A DNA stretch of 64,000 nucleotides from NCBI RefSeq assembly GCF_011305415.1, contig NZ_JAANOQ010000001.1:521631-585630 (forward strand), given 5' to 3'. This DNA comes from Flavobacterium bernardetii. Lineage in GTDB: Bacteria; Bacteroidota; Bacteroidia; Flavobacteriales; Flavobacteriaceae. The position numbers and the translations under genes are program-made. Every line of letters starts with the position of its first letter. The stretch's first letter is position 1. The notes under the pieces were generated by a model that saw only the letters and a list, made by a program, of their open reading frames with translations, ran no database searches and was not told the DNA's origin. Below are positions 53,823 through 63,024 of the stretch, in pieces.

Positions 53823-54140
53823 CTAAATGATTAAATCTTCAAGCGAAAAGGTATTTCCCGCCACAATTCTTAAAATTCTATTTTTTTCTAAATTGAAATA
53901 GGATAATACTTGAAAATATTGGATGATTTCAACCGTAAAAGCAAATACTAAAACACCTAACGCTATTTTATTTTTATCGGCATTTATAAAACTTAATAAA
54001 AAGTAATAGACTAAGAAAATCACTAAAAAATCTCCAAAATAGGGTCTAATGAAATTGTCTTTAATAAATACGGCGATAATGACTTCAATAATAAATACCG
54101 AAATGAAAATTAAAAAATATTTTATATTGAATTGGAACAT
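53823..54140 (-). CDS. DUF2809 membrane protein
   Basis: This 105-residue protein has three to four hydrophobic helices and the family signatures IRPYFGDFLVIFLVYY and AFTVEIIQYFQVL, ending with the RIVAGNTFSLEDL segment typical of DUF2809. The function of the family is unknown. Its start codon overlaps the stop of rarD by one base (54140), so the two are co-translated. Confidence 0.88.
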   Translation of the reverse strand: MFQFNIKYFLIFISVFIIEVIIAVFIKDNFIRPYFGDFLVIFLVYYFLLSFINADKNKIALGVLVFAFTVEIIQYFQVLSYFNLEKNRILRIVAGNTFSLEDLII

Positions 54141-55027
54141 TAGTTATTCGAATTAAAAAGTACTTTTTTATTGAAAACGATTATAGAAACACCAATTAAA
54201 CTGTAAGCAATAAGTTGCGAAATCTGAATATCTTCTTTAAAATAAAAAATAGCCAAGAAAAAATGAATTAATGGATTCGTATACATTAATATTCCAACAG
54301 CAGAAGAATTCATTCCTTTTAAGGCAAATAAATTCAAGAATAAAGGTATAATCGTAAATAAAACTACAATTAATCCCATCATTATATAAAATAAATTTTC
54401 AGTCGGAACTGCAGCGCTAAACTTCGGATAAAAAGGTAATAAAACTAAACTCGCAATAACCAATTGAATGGTTAAAACTAAGAATTTATCAAACTCATTA
54501 TTTCGTCGTTGACTAATTAAATATAGCGCAAATGAAGTAGCGATAACAAAACTATAAATCAATTCTGTAGCGTGTCCGTAAGATAAAATCGCACAACTAA
54601 TGACGCAAATCGCAACAGCTAACCATTGCCAATTGTCTAATTTTTCTTTTAAAATAACAAAAGCTAAAACAGTTGTAATAATTGGACAAATTAAATAAGC
54701 CAATGATGCCGATTGCAAACTCACATGGTTCACAGCATACATAAATAAGAACCAATTAAAAACTAATAAAAATCCGCCAGCAGCAGTAAGTAAAAGGGTA
54801 TTTCGTTTTTTCTTTTTGGAAAAAGATTGAAATAATTCTAAACTCTTTTTCAATAAATTGATTCTAAATACAAAATTTATAACCAATAAAACTTCGGTTG
54901 AAAAAAACACGCGATAAAATAAAATATCTAATGAAGGATACTCGTGCAAGGGTTTTAAAGCTAAACTGAAAAATCCCCAAATGATAAAAGCTAATAAAGC
55001 GGATGCATAATATTTGTTAAACTTCAT
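54140..55027 (-). CDS. rarD: RarD-type EamA permease
   Basis: This 295-residue permease has ten hydrophobic helices arranged as two EamA repeats. The RarD features are present: YASALLAFIIWGFFSLALKPL at the N-terminus and LLVFNWFLFMYAVNHVSLQSASLAYLICP in the first repeat. The transported compound is unknown, though RarD has been linked with chloramphenicol sensitivity in some bacteria. It is the first gene of a pair with the DUF2809 gene. Confidence 0.88.
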   Translation of the reverse strand: MKFNKYYASALLAFIIWGFFSLALKPLHEYPSLDILFYRVFFSTEVLLVINFVFRINLLKKSLELFQSFSKKKKRNTLLLTAAGGFLLVFNWFLFMYAVNHVSLQSASLAYLICPIITTVLAFVILKEKLDNWQWLAVAICVISCAILSYGHATELIYSFVIATSFALYLISQRRNNEFDKFLVLTIQLVIASLVLLPFYPKFSAAVPTENLFYIMMGLIVVLFTIIPLFLNLFALKGMNSSAVGILMYTNPLIHFFLAIFYFKEDIQISQLIAYSLIGVSIIVFNKKVLFNSNN

Positions 55028-55124
55028 TTGATTTTTTTTGCAAAGATATTGATAAATGTGCCAATAATTATAGGTGTCAAAGTGCCAAAATTCTGTTAAT
55101 AATTTACATCAAACAAAAATAAAC

Positions 55125-55132
55125 TATCTTTG
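55125..55132 (+). promoter_or_regulatory. Promoter -7 box of the RNA helicase gene (TATCTTTG)
   Basis: TATCTTTG lies 18 bases before the ATG at 55150, implying a very short leader. Confidence 0.6.
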
Positions 55133-55149
55133 CCATTCAAAATACAAAT

Positions 55150-56460
55150 ATGACATTTCAAGATTTAAATTTACATAGAAATATACTTCAGGTTTTAGAA
55201 GAAGAAAATTATACTAATCCAACACCAATCCAACAACAAGCTATTCCGGTTATTTTAGAAGAACACGATTTAGTAGGTTGCGCACAAACAGGAACTGGAA
55301 AAACAGGTGCATTCGCCATTCCAATTTTAAATTATTTACATCCAATTGTAGGTTCAAAAACCAAAAGAAAAGTAATTAGAACTTTAGTTTTAGCGCCAAC
55401 ACGTGAATTAGCACACCAAATTCAAGATAGTTTTGCCACGTATGGAAAATACATGAATACCAAATCGATGGTGATTTATGGTGGTGTAAGTCAAGTACCA
55501 CAAGTGAATCAACTTAAAGAAGGTGTGGATATTTTAATTGCAACTCCAGGTCGTTTTTTAGATTTGAATAAGCAAGGATTTTTAGACATGAATAACTTAC
55601 ATCATTTAGTTATTGATGAAGCCGATCAAATGTTAGATATGGGTTTCATTAATGATGTGAAGAAAATCATCAAGTTAATTCCAGAAAATCGTCAAACGTT
55701 ATTGTTTTCTGCAACAATGCCAGTCGCGATTAGAGAATTAGCGGATCAATTTTTGAAAAAACCAAAATACGTTTCGGTAGCACCAATTTCTAGCACAGCG
55801 GAAAGAGTGAACCAAAAAGTATACATGGTTCAGAAAGAAGACAAAAGAAAATTACTAATTCATTTAATTGAAGAAGAAAATATAAATAATGTGTTGGTTT
55901 TCGTGAGAACAAAACACAGTGCGGATAATGTGGTAAAAGCCTTAAAAGCGAAAAACATTTCAGCAGAAGCGATTCACGGAAATAAATCTCAGAACAACAG
56001 AATTAAAACGTTAGACGGATTTAAAAGTCAAGAAATTTCGGTTTTAGTTGCTACAGATATTGCAGCTCGTGGAATTGATATCGATTTATTACCTTATGTA
56101 ATCAATTTCGATTTACCAAATATTCCAGAAACCTACGTTCACAGAATTGGTAGAACGGGTAGAGCTGGAAATGAAGGTTTAGCGATATCTTTTTGTGGAA
56201 AAGATGAATTACCTTTTTGGAAAGACATTGAGAAATTAACGCGTCAGCAAATTAAAATCGTTAAAGAAAATCCATTTCCTTACAGAGAATTCACAGAAGA
56301 CGAATTAAAAAACAAAGAAACGGATACGCGTGGTAAGAAAAACCCAGTAAAACAAAAACAAAATCACGCTCCAAAAGCAGCTAAAACAGCTAAAACAGCT
56401 GATTCTTCAAATTCAAGAAAATCAGATACATCAAAGCAAAATAAAAAGCGTTGGTATTAG
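55150..56460 (+). CDS. rhlE: DEAD-box RNA helicase, RhlE type
   Basis: This 436-residue helicase has the full DEAD-box set: Q motif with PTPIQQQAIPVILE, motif I AQTGTGKTG, Ia PTRELAHQI, motif II VIDEADQMLDMGF, motif III SATMP, and VATDIAARGIDIDLLPYVIN and HRIGRTGRAGNEG (motifs V and VI). A lysine-rich, low-complexity tail of ~65 residues with repeated AAKTAKTA fits RhlE proteins. It remodels RNA in ribosome assembly or decay. Confidence 0.95.
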   Translation: MTFQDLNLHRNILQVLEEENYTNPTPIQQQAIPVILEEHDLVGCAQTGTGKTGAFAIPILNYLHPIVGSKTKRKVIRTLVLAPTRELAHQIQDSFATYGKYMNTKSMVIYGGVSQVPQVNQLKEGVDILIATPGRFLDLNKQGFLDMNNLHHLVIDEADQMLDMGFINDVKKIIKLIPENRQTLLFSATMPVAIRELADQFLKKPKYVSVAPISSTAERVNQKVYMVQKEDKRKLLIHLIEEENINNVLVFVRTKHSADNVVKALKAKNISAEAIHGNKSQNNRIKTLDGFKSQEISVLVATDIAARGIDIDLLPYVINFDLPNIPETYVHRIGRTGRAGNEGLAISFCGKDELPFWKDIEKLTRQQIKIVKENPFPYREFTEDELKNKETDTRGKKNPVKQKQNHAPKAAKTAKTADSSNSRKSDTSKQNKKRWY

Positions 56461-56526
56461 GATTTAAAGGCAAAAGAGCCAAGTAAAAAGTGGCAAGTAA
56501 AAAGGCAAAAGTTAAAAGGAATAAGT

Positions 56527-57099
56527 TCAGTGTTGAATTTGTTCCTTTTTTTGTTTTAATAAATACAGCATATAAAAATTAGAAAGTAATAAGAGATAAA
56601 ATCCGATTTTTATTTGTCCGAATCTATCTAACCAAACAAACATATTTGAAATGACTATTAAAATGGCAAAAGAAATATTTAAGATATAAAACCAATTTGT
56701 TTTTATTAATTTGTTTTTGAAGATTCTAATTGTTCCAATAACTGAAGTTAAAATTAAAGATATCGAAAATAAGATTGAAAAGAAAATACCGTTTAATCCT
56801 CTTAATCCAATATCTTCATTTTTCTTGTTATCAAAATAAATTCCTACTTGACTAGATAAATCAAAAACATTTTGAGATTCTTCAGTAAAATACGTTTTTA
56901 GTTCATTTGGTTGATTGTTTTCTACTTCAGTTAAAGGTTCGTTTTTAATTTTTACTTCTGAAACACTATCAATAACAACTGCAGTTGAGTCTGCTACTGT
57001 TGATTCTTCAGCCTTTTTTGTCAACCCATCACATTGCTTAATAAATGGACAAAAAAGTAATAAAATAATAATAACAGAAACAAATTGCAGCTTTTTCAT
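56527..57099 (-). CDS. Membrane protein of unknown function
   Basis: This 190-residue protein starts at the ATG at 57099 (MKKLQFVSVIIILLLFCPF); the longer frame to 57144 begins with TTG inside the promoter. An N-terminal helix or signal segment is followed by an acidic periplasmic stretch (~25-90) and then three hydrophobic helices (~92-120, 127-150, 155-175). No family recognised. A sigma-54-like sequence directly upstream resembles the one before dnaK. Confidence 0.72.
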   Translation of the reverse strand: MKKLQFVSVIIILLLFCPFIKQCDGLTKKAEESTVADSTAVVIDSVSEVKIKNEPLTEVENNQPNELKTYFTEESQNVFDLSSQVGIYFDNKKNEDIGLRGLNGIFFSILFSISLILTSVIGTIRIFKNKLIKTNWFYILNISFAILIVISNMFVWLDRFGQIKIGFYLLLLSNFYMLYLLKQKKEQIQH

Positions 57100-57128
57100 A
57101 AGGATGGTTTTTAACATTTTTTTAAGAT

Positions 57129-57143
57129 TCAAATTCTGTGCCA
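57129..57143 (-). promoter_or_regulatory. Sigma-54-like promoter (TGGCAC-N5-TTGA)
   Basis: TGGCACAGAATTTGA on the minus strand, with the same -24/-12 spacing and the same A at -12 as the dnaK site. It predicts a start of transcription about 18 bases before the ATG at 57099. Confidence 0.5.
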
Positions 57144-57218
57144 AATAAAATTCAGCTGTCTTTTTTATGCGATTTTCAAACTATAACAAATCCACTTTAA
57201 TTAGTTTCAAAAATTTTC

Positions 57219-57246
57219 ACTTCCAACTTCCAACTTCCAACTTCAT
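57219..57246. repeat. Heptamer array (ACTTCCA) upstream of sdaA
   Basis: Three perfect ACTTCCA heptamers plus ACTTCAT in tandem, directly followed by the TATCTTTG box of the next gene. Confidence 0.7.
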
Positions 57247-57250
57247 ATGT

Positions 57251-57258
57251 TATCTTTG
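57251..57258 (+). promoter_or_regulatory. Promoter -7 box of sdaA (TATCTTTG)
   Basis: TATCTTTG lies 21 bases before the ATG at 57279 and immediately after a heptamer array. Confidence 0.6.
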
Positions 57259-57278
57259 CTACTATAACGATTTAGTAT

Positions 57279-58697
57279 ATGGAATGTATTTCAGTTTTTG
57301 ATATGTTAAAAATAGGAGTTGGCCCTTCAAGTTCTCACACTTTAGGACCATGGCGTGCTGCGGAACAATTTTTAGCAGAATTACGTAGTCAAAATATAAT
57401 CAATGACGTACATCGCGTAAAAGTCGATTTGTATGGTTCGTTGTCGTTGACAGGAAAAGGGCATGCTACAGATTTAGCAGTCATGTTAGGTTTAAGTGGT
57501 GCCGATCCTGAATATGTGCCTATTGACGCAATTGATTCTATTATTGAAGACATTAAAACGAACAACGAATTAGTATTGGACAACGAATTTAAAATTCATT
57601 TTAACATAGTTTCTGATATCTTTTTCAATAAGAATTTTTTACCTTTTCATGCTAACGGATTAATCTTTACAGCATTTACAAACGACTCAGAATACAGTTC
57701 CACTTTTTATTCAATTGGTGGTGGTTTTGTGGTTAAGGAAGAAGAAGATACGAATGTAAAATCAGAAATAAAATGTGCTTTTCCTTTTCCAGTTGATAAA
57801 GGAGCAGAGTTACTAGCTTTTTGTCATTCCGAAAATAAAAAAGTTTCTGAAATCGTTTACGAAAACGAAAAATCAATGCGTTCCGAAGATGTAATTCACA
57901 CCGAATTAATGCGAATTTGGAACACCATGTTAGAATGTATGTACATTGGCGCACATACTAACGGAATTTTACCAGGCGGATTAAATGTAAAAAGACGTGC
58001 TTACGATATGCACACCAATTTAATCGGAATTGCCAATTATAATTCTCCTCAAGAATGGTTGCAATGCATTCGACAAACCGAAGTTAAATTCCGACAAATA
58101 TTAAAATGGGTGTCTTGTTTTGCCTTGGCTGTTAATGAAGTAAATGCTTCTTTAGGTCGAGTAGTGACAGCACCAACAAACGGAAGTGCTGGTGTTATTC
58201 CTGCTGTTTTAATGTATTATTTATGTATTGAAAATCATAAAGCCGGAGAAAAAGAAATCAAACAATTTTTAATGGTCGCTGGAGAAATTGGAAGTATCTT
58301 CAAAAAAGGTGCGACTATCTCAGCAGCAATGGGCGGTTGTCAAGCAGAAATTGGTGTGTCATCCGCAATGGCTGCAGCTGCATTATGTGAATTAATGGGC
58401 GGAACTCCAGACCAAGTTTTAGTTGCTGCCGAAATCGCAATGGAACATCATTTAGGAATGACCTGTGATCCAATTGGTGGTTTGGTGCAAGTTCCTTGTA
58501 TTGAACGAAATACAATGGGAGCAATTAAGGCCATAAACGCAGCAGAGTTAGCTTTAGAAACTGATGCGAAAAACACGTTAGTGCCTTTAGATAAAGTCGT
58601 TGCTACGATGTGGGAAACTGCAAAAGATATGAATTCAAAATACAAAGAAACTTCCGAAGGCGGCTTGGCTATTGGAGTTGGTTTAGCGGATTGTTAA
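57279..58697 (+). CDS. sdaA: L-serine dehydratase, iron-sulfur type
   Basis: This 472-residue single-chain L-serine ammonia-lyase deaminates serine to pyruvate. The N-terminal beta domain starts with [20 protein letters not shown], the family signature. The alpha domain contains [15 protein letters not shown] and the cysteines expected to bind the 4Fe-4S cluster: [15 protein letters not shown], then [18 protein letters not shown]. The catalytic iron is held in the cytoplasm and is oxygen sensitive. Length and motifs are normal. Confidence 0.95.
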   Translation: MECISVFDMLKIGVGPSSSHTLGPWRAAEQFLAELRSQNIINDVHRVKVDLYGSLSLTGKGHATDLAVMLGLSGADPEYVPIDAIDSIIEDIKTNNELVLDNEFKIHFNIVSDIFFNKNFLPFHANGLIFTAFTNDSEYSSTFYSIGGGFVVKEEEDTNVKSEIKCAFPFPVDKGAELLAFCHSENKKVSEIVYENEKSMRSEDVIHTELMRIWNTMLECMYIGAHTNGILPGGLNVKRRAYDMHTNLIGIANYNSPQEWLQCIRQTEVKFRQILKWVSCFALAVNEVNASLGRVVTAPTNGSAGVIPAVLMYYLCIENHKAGEKEIKQFLMVAGEIGSIFKKGATISAAMGGCQAEIGVSSAMAAAALCELMGGTPDQVLVAAEIAMEHHLGMTCDPIGGLVQVPCIERNTMGAIKAINAAELALETDAKNTLVPLDKVVATMWETAKDMNSKYKETSEGGLAIGVGLADC

Positions 58698-58711
58698 ATC
58701 TCAAAATAGGT

Positions 58712-58752
58712 ACACAGATTTTACAGATTTATATAATTTCTAAAATCTGTGT
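58712..58752. terminator. Bidirectional terminator between sdaA and the DUF389 gene
   Basis: ACACAGATTTTA (58712-58723) and TAAAATCTGTGT (58741-58752) are perfect complements, serving the convergent genes. Confidence 0.75.
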
Positions 58753-59793
58753 TTACTTAGTCTTCTTCAACTCCATAATTTCTAATTGTAGTTTCTTGAT
58801 TTCCTTACCTAAATCTTGATTTTCTTCTGTAGATTGATGAATAGTAATAGCAATGTTTTTGATATTATTTCGAACAAAAAATGTGTTAATATTTTGATTA
58901 ATTTTCGCATCAAATGTTGGTGTAGAAATATCCAATTCAATGGTTTTTAATTCGGAATTAATATCATAATTGATAACATGGTATTTTGCTTCAATTTGAT
59001 TGTTAATAACATGTTCTACTTTCGATTGAAACATATTTTGAACCGCTAAAACATAAGCAAAATATACTGCTGGAATTAAAGCTAAAATTCCCAAAACAAA
59101 AAACCAACCATTTACATGTTTAATATTTTGATCAGAATGACGTTCAAATTTTAAATATTTGGTCATCAATAAAGTTCCAAATCCAATAAATAAGGAATTG
59201 ATGCTATAGGTATATAATCCGCCTAAAAAATAATCTAAGTTCAACGTTGCTAATCCAAAACCGGCCGTACATAAAGGTGGAATACAAGAAGTTGCAACTG
59301 CAACTGCAATAATTACTTGAGTACCACTTTCTCTGGAAATCGCTAACATCGCAGCTAAACCACCAATGAATGCTAGTAATACATCAAAAAACGTAGGTTT
59401 AGAAAAACTAATTAATTCTTCTGTTTCTATAGAATACGGATTAATTAAATAATATAAGGTTGAAAAAAACACACTAACTAAAACGATTCGTAAAGCATTT
59501 TTTAAACTGGTTTTGAATAAATCAGAATTTGATACACCTAAAGAAAATCCAATTCCAAAAATCGGACCCATAACTGGCGATAAAATCATAGCGCCAATTA
59601 CAGCACTCTTAGAATTAATATTTAAACCAATACAGGCAATAAAAATAGCAAAAGCTAATAACCATAAGTTTTTACCTTTGAATTCTACACCTTCTTTAAT
59701 TTCTGAAAAGGTTTGGTTTTCTTCTTCTTGTGTCGATTTTAAATCGAATAACTGACGAATAAATCGTTTAATTATGGCTGTTTTTTGAAGCAT
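58753..59793 (-). CDS. DUF389 (TIGR00341-type) membrane protein
   Basis: This 346-residue protein has at least six hydrophobic helices. Family features include LWLLAFAIFIACIGLNINSKSAVIGAMILSPVMGPI and ATSCIPPLCTAGFGLATLN. The C-terminal ~120 residues are soluble and end in a coil (DLGKEIKKLQLEIMELKK). The function of DUF389 proteins is unknown. An in-frame start upstream is not seen; ATG at 59793 is used. Confidence 0.9.
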   Translation of the reverse strand: MLQKTAIIKRFIRQLFDLKSTQEEENQTFSEIKEGVEFKGKNLWLLAFAIFIACIGLNINSKSAVIGAMILSPVMGPIFGIGFSLGVSNSDLFKTSLKNALRIVLVSVFFSTLYYLINPYSIETEELISFSKPTFFDVLLAFIGGLAAMLAISRESGTQVIIAVAVATSCIPPLCTAGFGLATLNLDYFLGGLYTYSINSLFIGFGTLLMTKYLKFERHSDQNIKHVNGWFFVLGILALIPAVYFAYVLAVQNMFQSKVEHVINNQIEAKYHVINYDINSELKTIELDISTPTFDAKINQNINTFFVRNNIKNIAITIHQSTEENQDLGKEIKKLQLEIMELKKTK

Positions 59794-59821
59794 TCCTTTT
59801 AGTTATGAAATAATAAAATTT

Positions 59822-60256
59822 CTATTTTTTTCTCCTCGTATCAATAATATGAACAATTTTCCAAACATTATTCTCTAAAAGCAAAGTAAAGGAATTTGTT
59901 CCAAAATGACTTAGTTTATCATTTATATAAAATTCGTAAGGTGTCCAAACTTGTGCCATTGAGTTATCAATTTGAATCTTATAGTCTAAAATTCGCTCTT
60001 CAATTTTTAGGTTTTTCGGAATGGAAGCAATCGATTTATAAAACTCTTCATTGGTTTCGAAAGATAAATTACCAATCGAATTTTTCTCCATAATCGATTG
60101 TAACTTCATTTCTTTATGACAAACTGATTGAATTTTTAAAGTATCTGCCGATTGTAAACCTTCAAAAAAAACGAAAATCGATTGTTTAATTTGCTTTTCT
60201 TGTGCAGAAATCGATAAACTAAAACCAAAAAATAGTAAAATAAGTAAATGTCTCAT
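59822..60256 (-). CDS. Secreted NTF2-like protein
   Basis: This 144-residue protein has a signal peptide (MRHLLILLFFGFSLSISAQ) and a mature part of ~125 residues with an NTF2/SnoaL-like cone layout: helix KQIKQSIFVFFEGLQSADTL, then strands ending FTLLLENNVWKIVHIIDTRR. Such periplasmic proteins are common in Bacteroidota with no fixed function. It is 28 bases upstream of the DUF389 gene, so they may be co-transcribed. Confidence 0.78.
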   Translation of the reverse strand: MRHLLILLFFGFSLSISAQEKQIKQSIFVFFEGLQSADTLKIQSVCHKEMKLQSIMEKNSIGNLSFETNEEFYKSIASIPKNLKIEERILDYKIQIDNSMAQVWTPYEFYINDKLSHFGTNSFTLLLENNVWKIVHIIDTRRKK

Positions 60257-60365
60257 AATTGTAGAATTTAATTATTGGTATTAAATGTAGAAAAATTGTT
60301 ACAATCCATATCTTTATATTAATTTTGTAGCATTAATTTTCAGAAAAGTAGTTCGGAACAAATAT

Positions 60366-60393
60366 TTCCAACTTCTAACTTCTGACTTCTAAC
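60366..60393. repeat. Heptamer array (TTCTAAC type) upstream of panB
   Basis: TTCCAAC, TTCTAAC, TTCTGAC and TTCTAAC follow each other in exact steps of seven bases, ten bases before the panB start. Confidence 0.7.
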
Positions 60394-60402
60394 TCAAAAA
60401 GA

Positions 60403-61221
60403 ATGTCTGTAGCAAAAAAAGATTATAAAAAAATTACAACGAAGTCGTTAATTGATATGAAAGCCAATGGTGAAAAAATTTCTATGCTAACGGCATACGA
60501 TTTCACTATGGCGAAAATTGTTGATACAGCAGGTATTGATGTAATTTTAGTTGGAGATTCAGCAAGTAATGTCATGGCTGGTCACGAAACGACTTTACCA
60601 ATTACATTAGACCAAATGATTTATCACGCAAGTAGTGTGGTTAGAGCAGTTGACAGAGCTTTAGTTGTGGTAGATTTACCTTTTGGAAGTTACCAATCTG
60701 ATTCTAAAGAAGCGTTACGTTCTTCAATCAGAATTATGAAAGAAAGTGGTGGACATGCCGTAAAATTAGAAGGTGGTAGAGAAATCGAATCTTCTATTAA
60801 AAAAATATTAAACGCTGGAATTCCAGTTATGGGGCATTTAGGTTTAACACCACAATCGATATATAAATTCGGAACGTATACGGTAAGAGCTAAGGAAGAA
60901 GAAGAAGCGGCTCAATTACTAGAAGATGCCAAAATGTTAGAAGAAATTGGATGTTTTGCTTTAGTTTTAGAGAAAATTCCAGCTAGTTTAGCCCAAAAAG
61001 TAGCCGAAAGTATTTCTATTCCAGTAATTGGAATTGGAGCAGGCGGTGGAGTAGACGGTCAAGTTTTAGTTTTACACGATATGATTGGAATGACTCACGA
61101 ATTCAGTCCAAGATTTTTACGCAGATATATGAATTTATTTGAAGATATGACAAAAGCTATCGGACAATATGCTGCTGACGTGAAATCAAAAGATTTTCCT
61201 AATGCCAATGAGCAATATTAA
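60403..61221 (+). CDS. panB: 3-methyl-2-oxobutanoate hydroxymethyltransferase
   Basis: This 272-residue enzyme transfers a hydroxymethyl group from methylene-tetrahydrofolate to 2-oxoisovalerate, giving ketopantoate for coenzyme A synthesis. The segments [30 protein letters not shown] (metal-binding Asp), [24 protein letters not shown], and [20 protein letters not shown] match Pan[21 protein letters not shown] is the C-terminal hallmark. Length is typical. Confidence 0.96.
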   Translation: MSVAKKDYKKITTKSLIDMKANGEKISMLTAYDFTMAKIVDTAGIDVILVGDSASNVMAGHETTLPITLDQMIYHASSVVRAVDRALVVVDLPFGSYQSDSKEALRSSIRIMKESGGHAVKLEGGREIESSIKKILNAGIPVMGHLGLTPQSIYKFGTYTVRAKEEEEAAQLLEDAKMLEEIGCFALVLEKIPASLAQKVAESISIPVIGIGAGGGVDGQVLVLHDMIGMTHEFSPRFLRRYMNLFEDMTKAIGQYAADVKSKDFPNANEQY

Positions 61222-61293
61222 TTAGATAACTTAGACTTTTTAGAGTTTTAGAGTTTTAGATTTATTAGAATAAAAAAAACTATAAATATATTT

Positions 61294-61649
61294 ATGCACA
61301 AATTTAAAGAATTGGGAATTTAGAAAAAAAGCAGATTGTTTTGTTCTAAAATTTGCAATGAAACAGCATCTTTTCCGCAAGAAGAAAAATTTGGATTAAC
61401 AAATCAATTAAGACGTGCATCAGTTTCTATTCCGTCAAATATAGCTGAAGGTTCTTCTAGAAGTTCAAACAAAGATTTTGCAAGATTTTTGAAATTGCTA
61501 TCGGTTCCGCATATGAAGTAGAAACACAATTATTGATTTCTGCTGATTTAGGTTTTTTAAATCAAGAGAAAGTTACAGAATTAACCGAATTGTTAGAAGA
61601 AATTATCAAAATGACTTCGAGATTTCGTTCAACATTAAAAATAGAATAA
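61294..61649 (+). pseudogene. Decayed four-helix-bundle (23S IVP-type) protein gene
   Basis: The sequence begins MHKFKELGI and then hits TAG where relatives have Trp (WKK follows). It continues in another frame with [20 protein letters not shown] and [16 protein letters not shown], then shifts once more near 61495 into [19 protein letters not shown] and ends at TAA 61647-61649. This is the S23/four-helix-bundle family often found as single small genes. One nonsense change and at least two frameshifts make it a pseudogene. Low-complexity TTTTAGAG repeats lie just upstream. Confidence 0.88.
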
Positions 61650-61705
61650 TTAAGAATTTTAGAAAATCTAAAAATCTAACTAATCAAACAATCTAATAAT
61701 CTAAG

Positions 61706-62395
61706 ATGAAAATAGTTTCAGATTCAAAAAATCTTCAAATCCTACATGAAGACAATCATATAATTGTAGTAAACAAGCGAGTTGGAGATATTGTACAAGG
61801 CGATAAAACAGGTGATGAGCCTTTATCTGAAATTGTAAAATCATATCTAAAAGTGGCTTACGATAAACCAGGTGAAGTTTTCTTAGGCGTAGTTCATCGT
61901 TTAGACCGACCAACAACAGGAATCGTAGTATTTGCAAAAACTTCAAAAGCTTTAACGCGTCTAAATGAGACTTTTAAAAATAGAGAAACTCAGAAGACTT
62001 ATTGGGCAATCGTAAAAAATGCACCACCAAAAACAGAAGATACTTTAGTTCATTTCTTAAAAAGAAATACGAAAAATAATACTTCAAAAGCGCATTTAAA
62101 AGAAGTTCCAGAATCTAAAGAAGCCAAATTATCATATAAAACGATTAAAAAGTTAGATAATTATTATGCTTTAGAAATCGATTTGCATACTGGTCGTCAC
62201 CATCAAATTAGAGCGCAACTGACAGCTGTTGGTTGTCCAATTAAAGGCGATTTAAAATATGGTTTTGATAGAAGTAATCCAAACGGAGGAATTCATTTAC
62301 ATGCCAGAAAACTAGTTTTAACGCATCCTGTAACTAAAGATCCCTTAGAAATTATTGCGCCAGTTCCAGAAGATGTTTTGTGGAAATTAGTGTAA
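61706..62395 (+). CDS. RluA-family RNA pseudouridine synthase
   Basis: This 229-residue protein isomerises uridine in rRNA or tRNA. LQILHEDNHIIVVNKRVGDI starts the fold, and VVHRLDRPTTGIVVFAKTSKA contains the catalytic Asp of RluA/RluD enzymes. LHTGRHHQIRAQLTAVGCPI is the second conserved motif. It lacks the N-terminal S4 domain of RluD, so it is a short RluA-like member whose target cannot be named. Confidence 0.93.
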   Translation: MKIVSDSKNLQILHEDNHIIVVNKRVGDIVQGDKTGDEPLSEIVKSYLKVAYDKPGEVFLGVVHRLDRPTTGIVVFAKTSKALTRLNETFKNRETQKTYWAIVKNAPPKTEDTLVHFLKRNTKNNTSKAHLKEVPESKEAKLSYKTIKKLDNYYALEIDLHTGRHHQIRAQLTAVGCPIKGDLKYGFDRSNPNGGIHLHARKLVLTHPVTKDPLEIIAPVPEDVLWKLV

Positions 62396-62495
62396 ATTTA
62401 GTGATAAAGCCCAACGTCTAAAAGTCTAAAGTGAAAATCTAAAATAAGACTTTAAAAACTTTTTGACATTTGACTTTAGACTTACATATTTTTTG

Positions 62496-62503
62496 TATTT
62501 TTG
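62496..62503 (+). promoter_or_regulatory. Promoter -7 box of tpx (TATTTTTG)
   Basis: TATTTTTG lies 20 bases before the tpx start. The preceding ~90 bases are built of degenerate heptamers (GTCTAAA, CTTTAGA types). Confidence 0.55.
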
Positions 62504-62522
62504 AAACTTAAAATTTAAAACC

Positions 62523-63020
62523 ATGTCAACAGTAACTTTAGGAGGAAATCCTGTACATACAAACGCTACTTTACCAACAGTTGGTTCAGCAGCTCCACAA
62601 TTTCAATTAGTAGGAAACGATTTATCAGATGTTTCTTTACAAGACTTTAAAGGACAACGTGTTATCTTAAATATTTTTCCAAGTATTGATACCGCAACTT
62701 GTGCTACTTCAGTAAGAACTTTCAATAAAATGGCTAATGAATTAGAAAACACTAAAGTTTTGTGTATTTCAAGAGATTTACCATTCGCGCAAAAACGTTT
62801 TTGTGGTTCTGAAGGATTAGAAAATGTAGTAAACTTATCAGATTTCAGAGATGGAAGTTTTGGAGACGATTACGGTTTAACTTTAACAGATTCTGCCTTA
62901 AAAGGATTACATGCAAGAGCAATTGTTGTTGTTGATGAAAATGGAGTAGTGTCTCATACAGAATTAGTAAGCGAAATTGCTAATGAACCAAATTACGAAG
63001 CGGCTTTAAAAGCACTATAA
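62523..63020 (+). CDS. tpx: Thiol peroxidase
   Basis: This 165-residue atypical 2-Cys peroxiredoxin reduces hydroperoxides in the cytoplasm. FPSIDTATCATSVRTFN holds the peroxidatic Cys, and the resolving Cys is in KRFCGSEGLENV. The N-terminal MSTVTLGGNPVHT is typical of Tpx. It is followed after four bases by the diacylglycerol kinase-family gene and then ftsK, so a small operon is likely. Confidence 0.96.
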   Translation: MSTVTLGGNPVHTNATLPTVGSAAPQFQLVGNDLSDVSLQDFKGQRVILNIFPSIDTATCATSVRTFNKMANELENTKVLCISRDLPFAQKRFCGSEGLENVVNLSDFRDGSFGDDYGLTLTDSALKGLHARAIVVVDENGVVSHTELVSEIANEPNYEAALKAL

Positions 63021-63024
63021 TTTT

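Noticed and set aside
61336..61521. A separate 61-residue gene
   Set aside because: Its translation is only the middle part of the four-helix-bundle pseudogene, whose ends lie in other frames.
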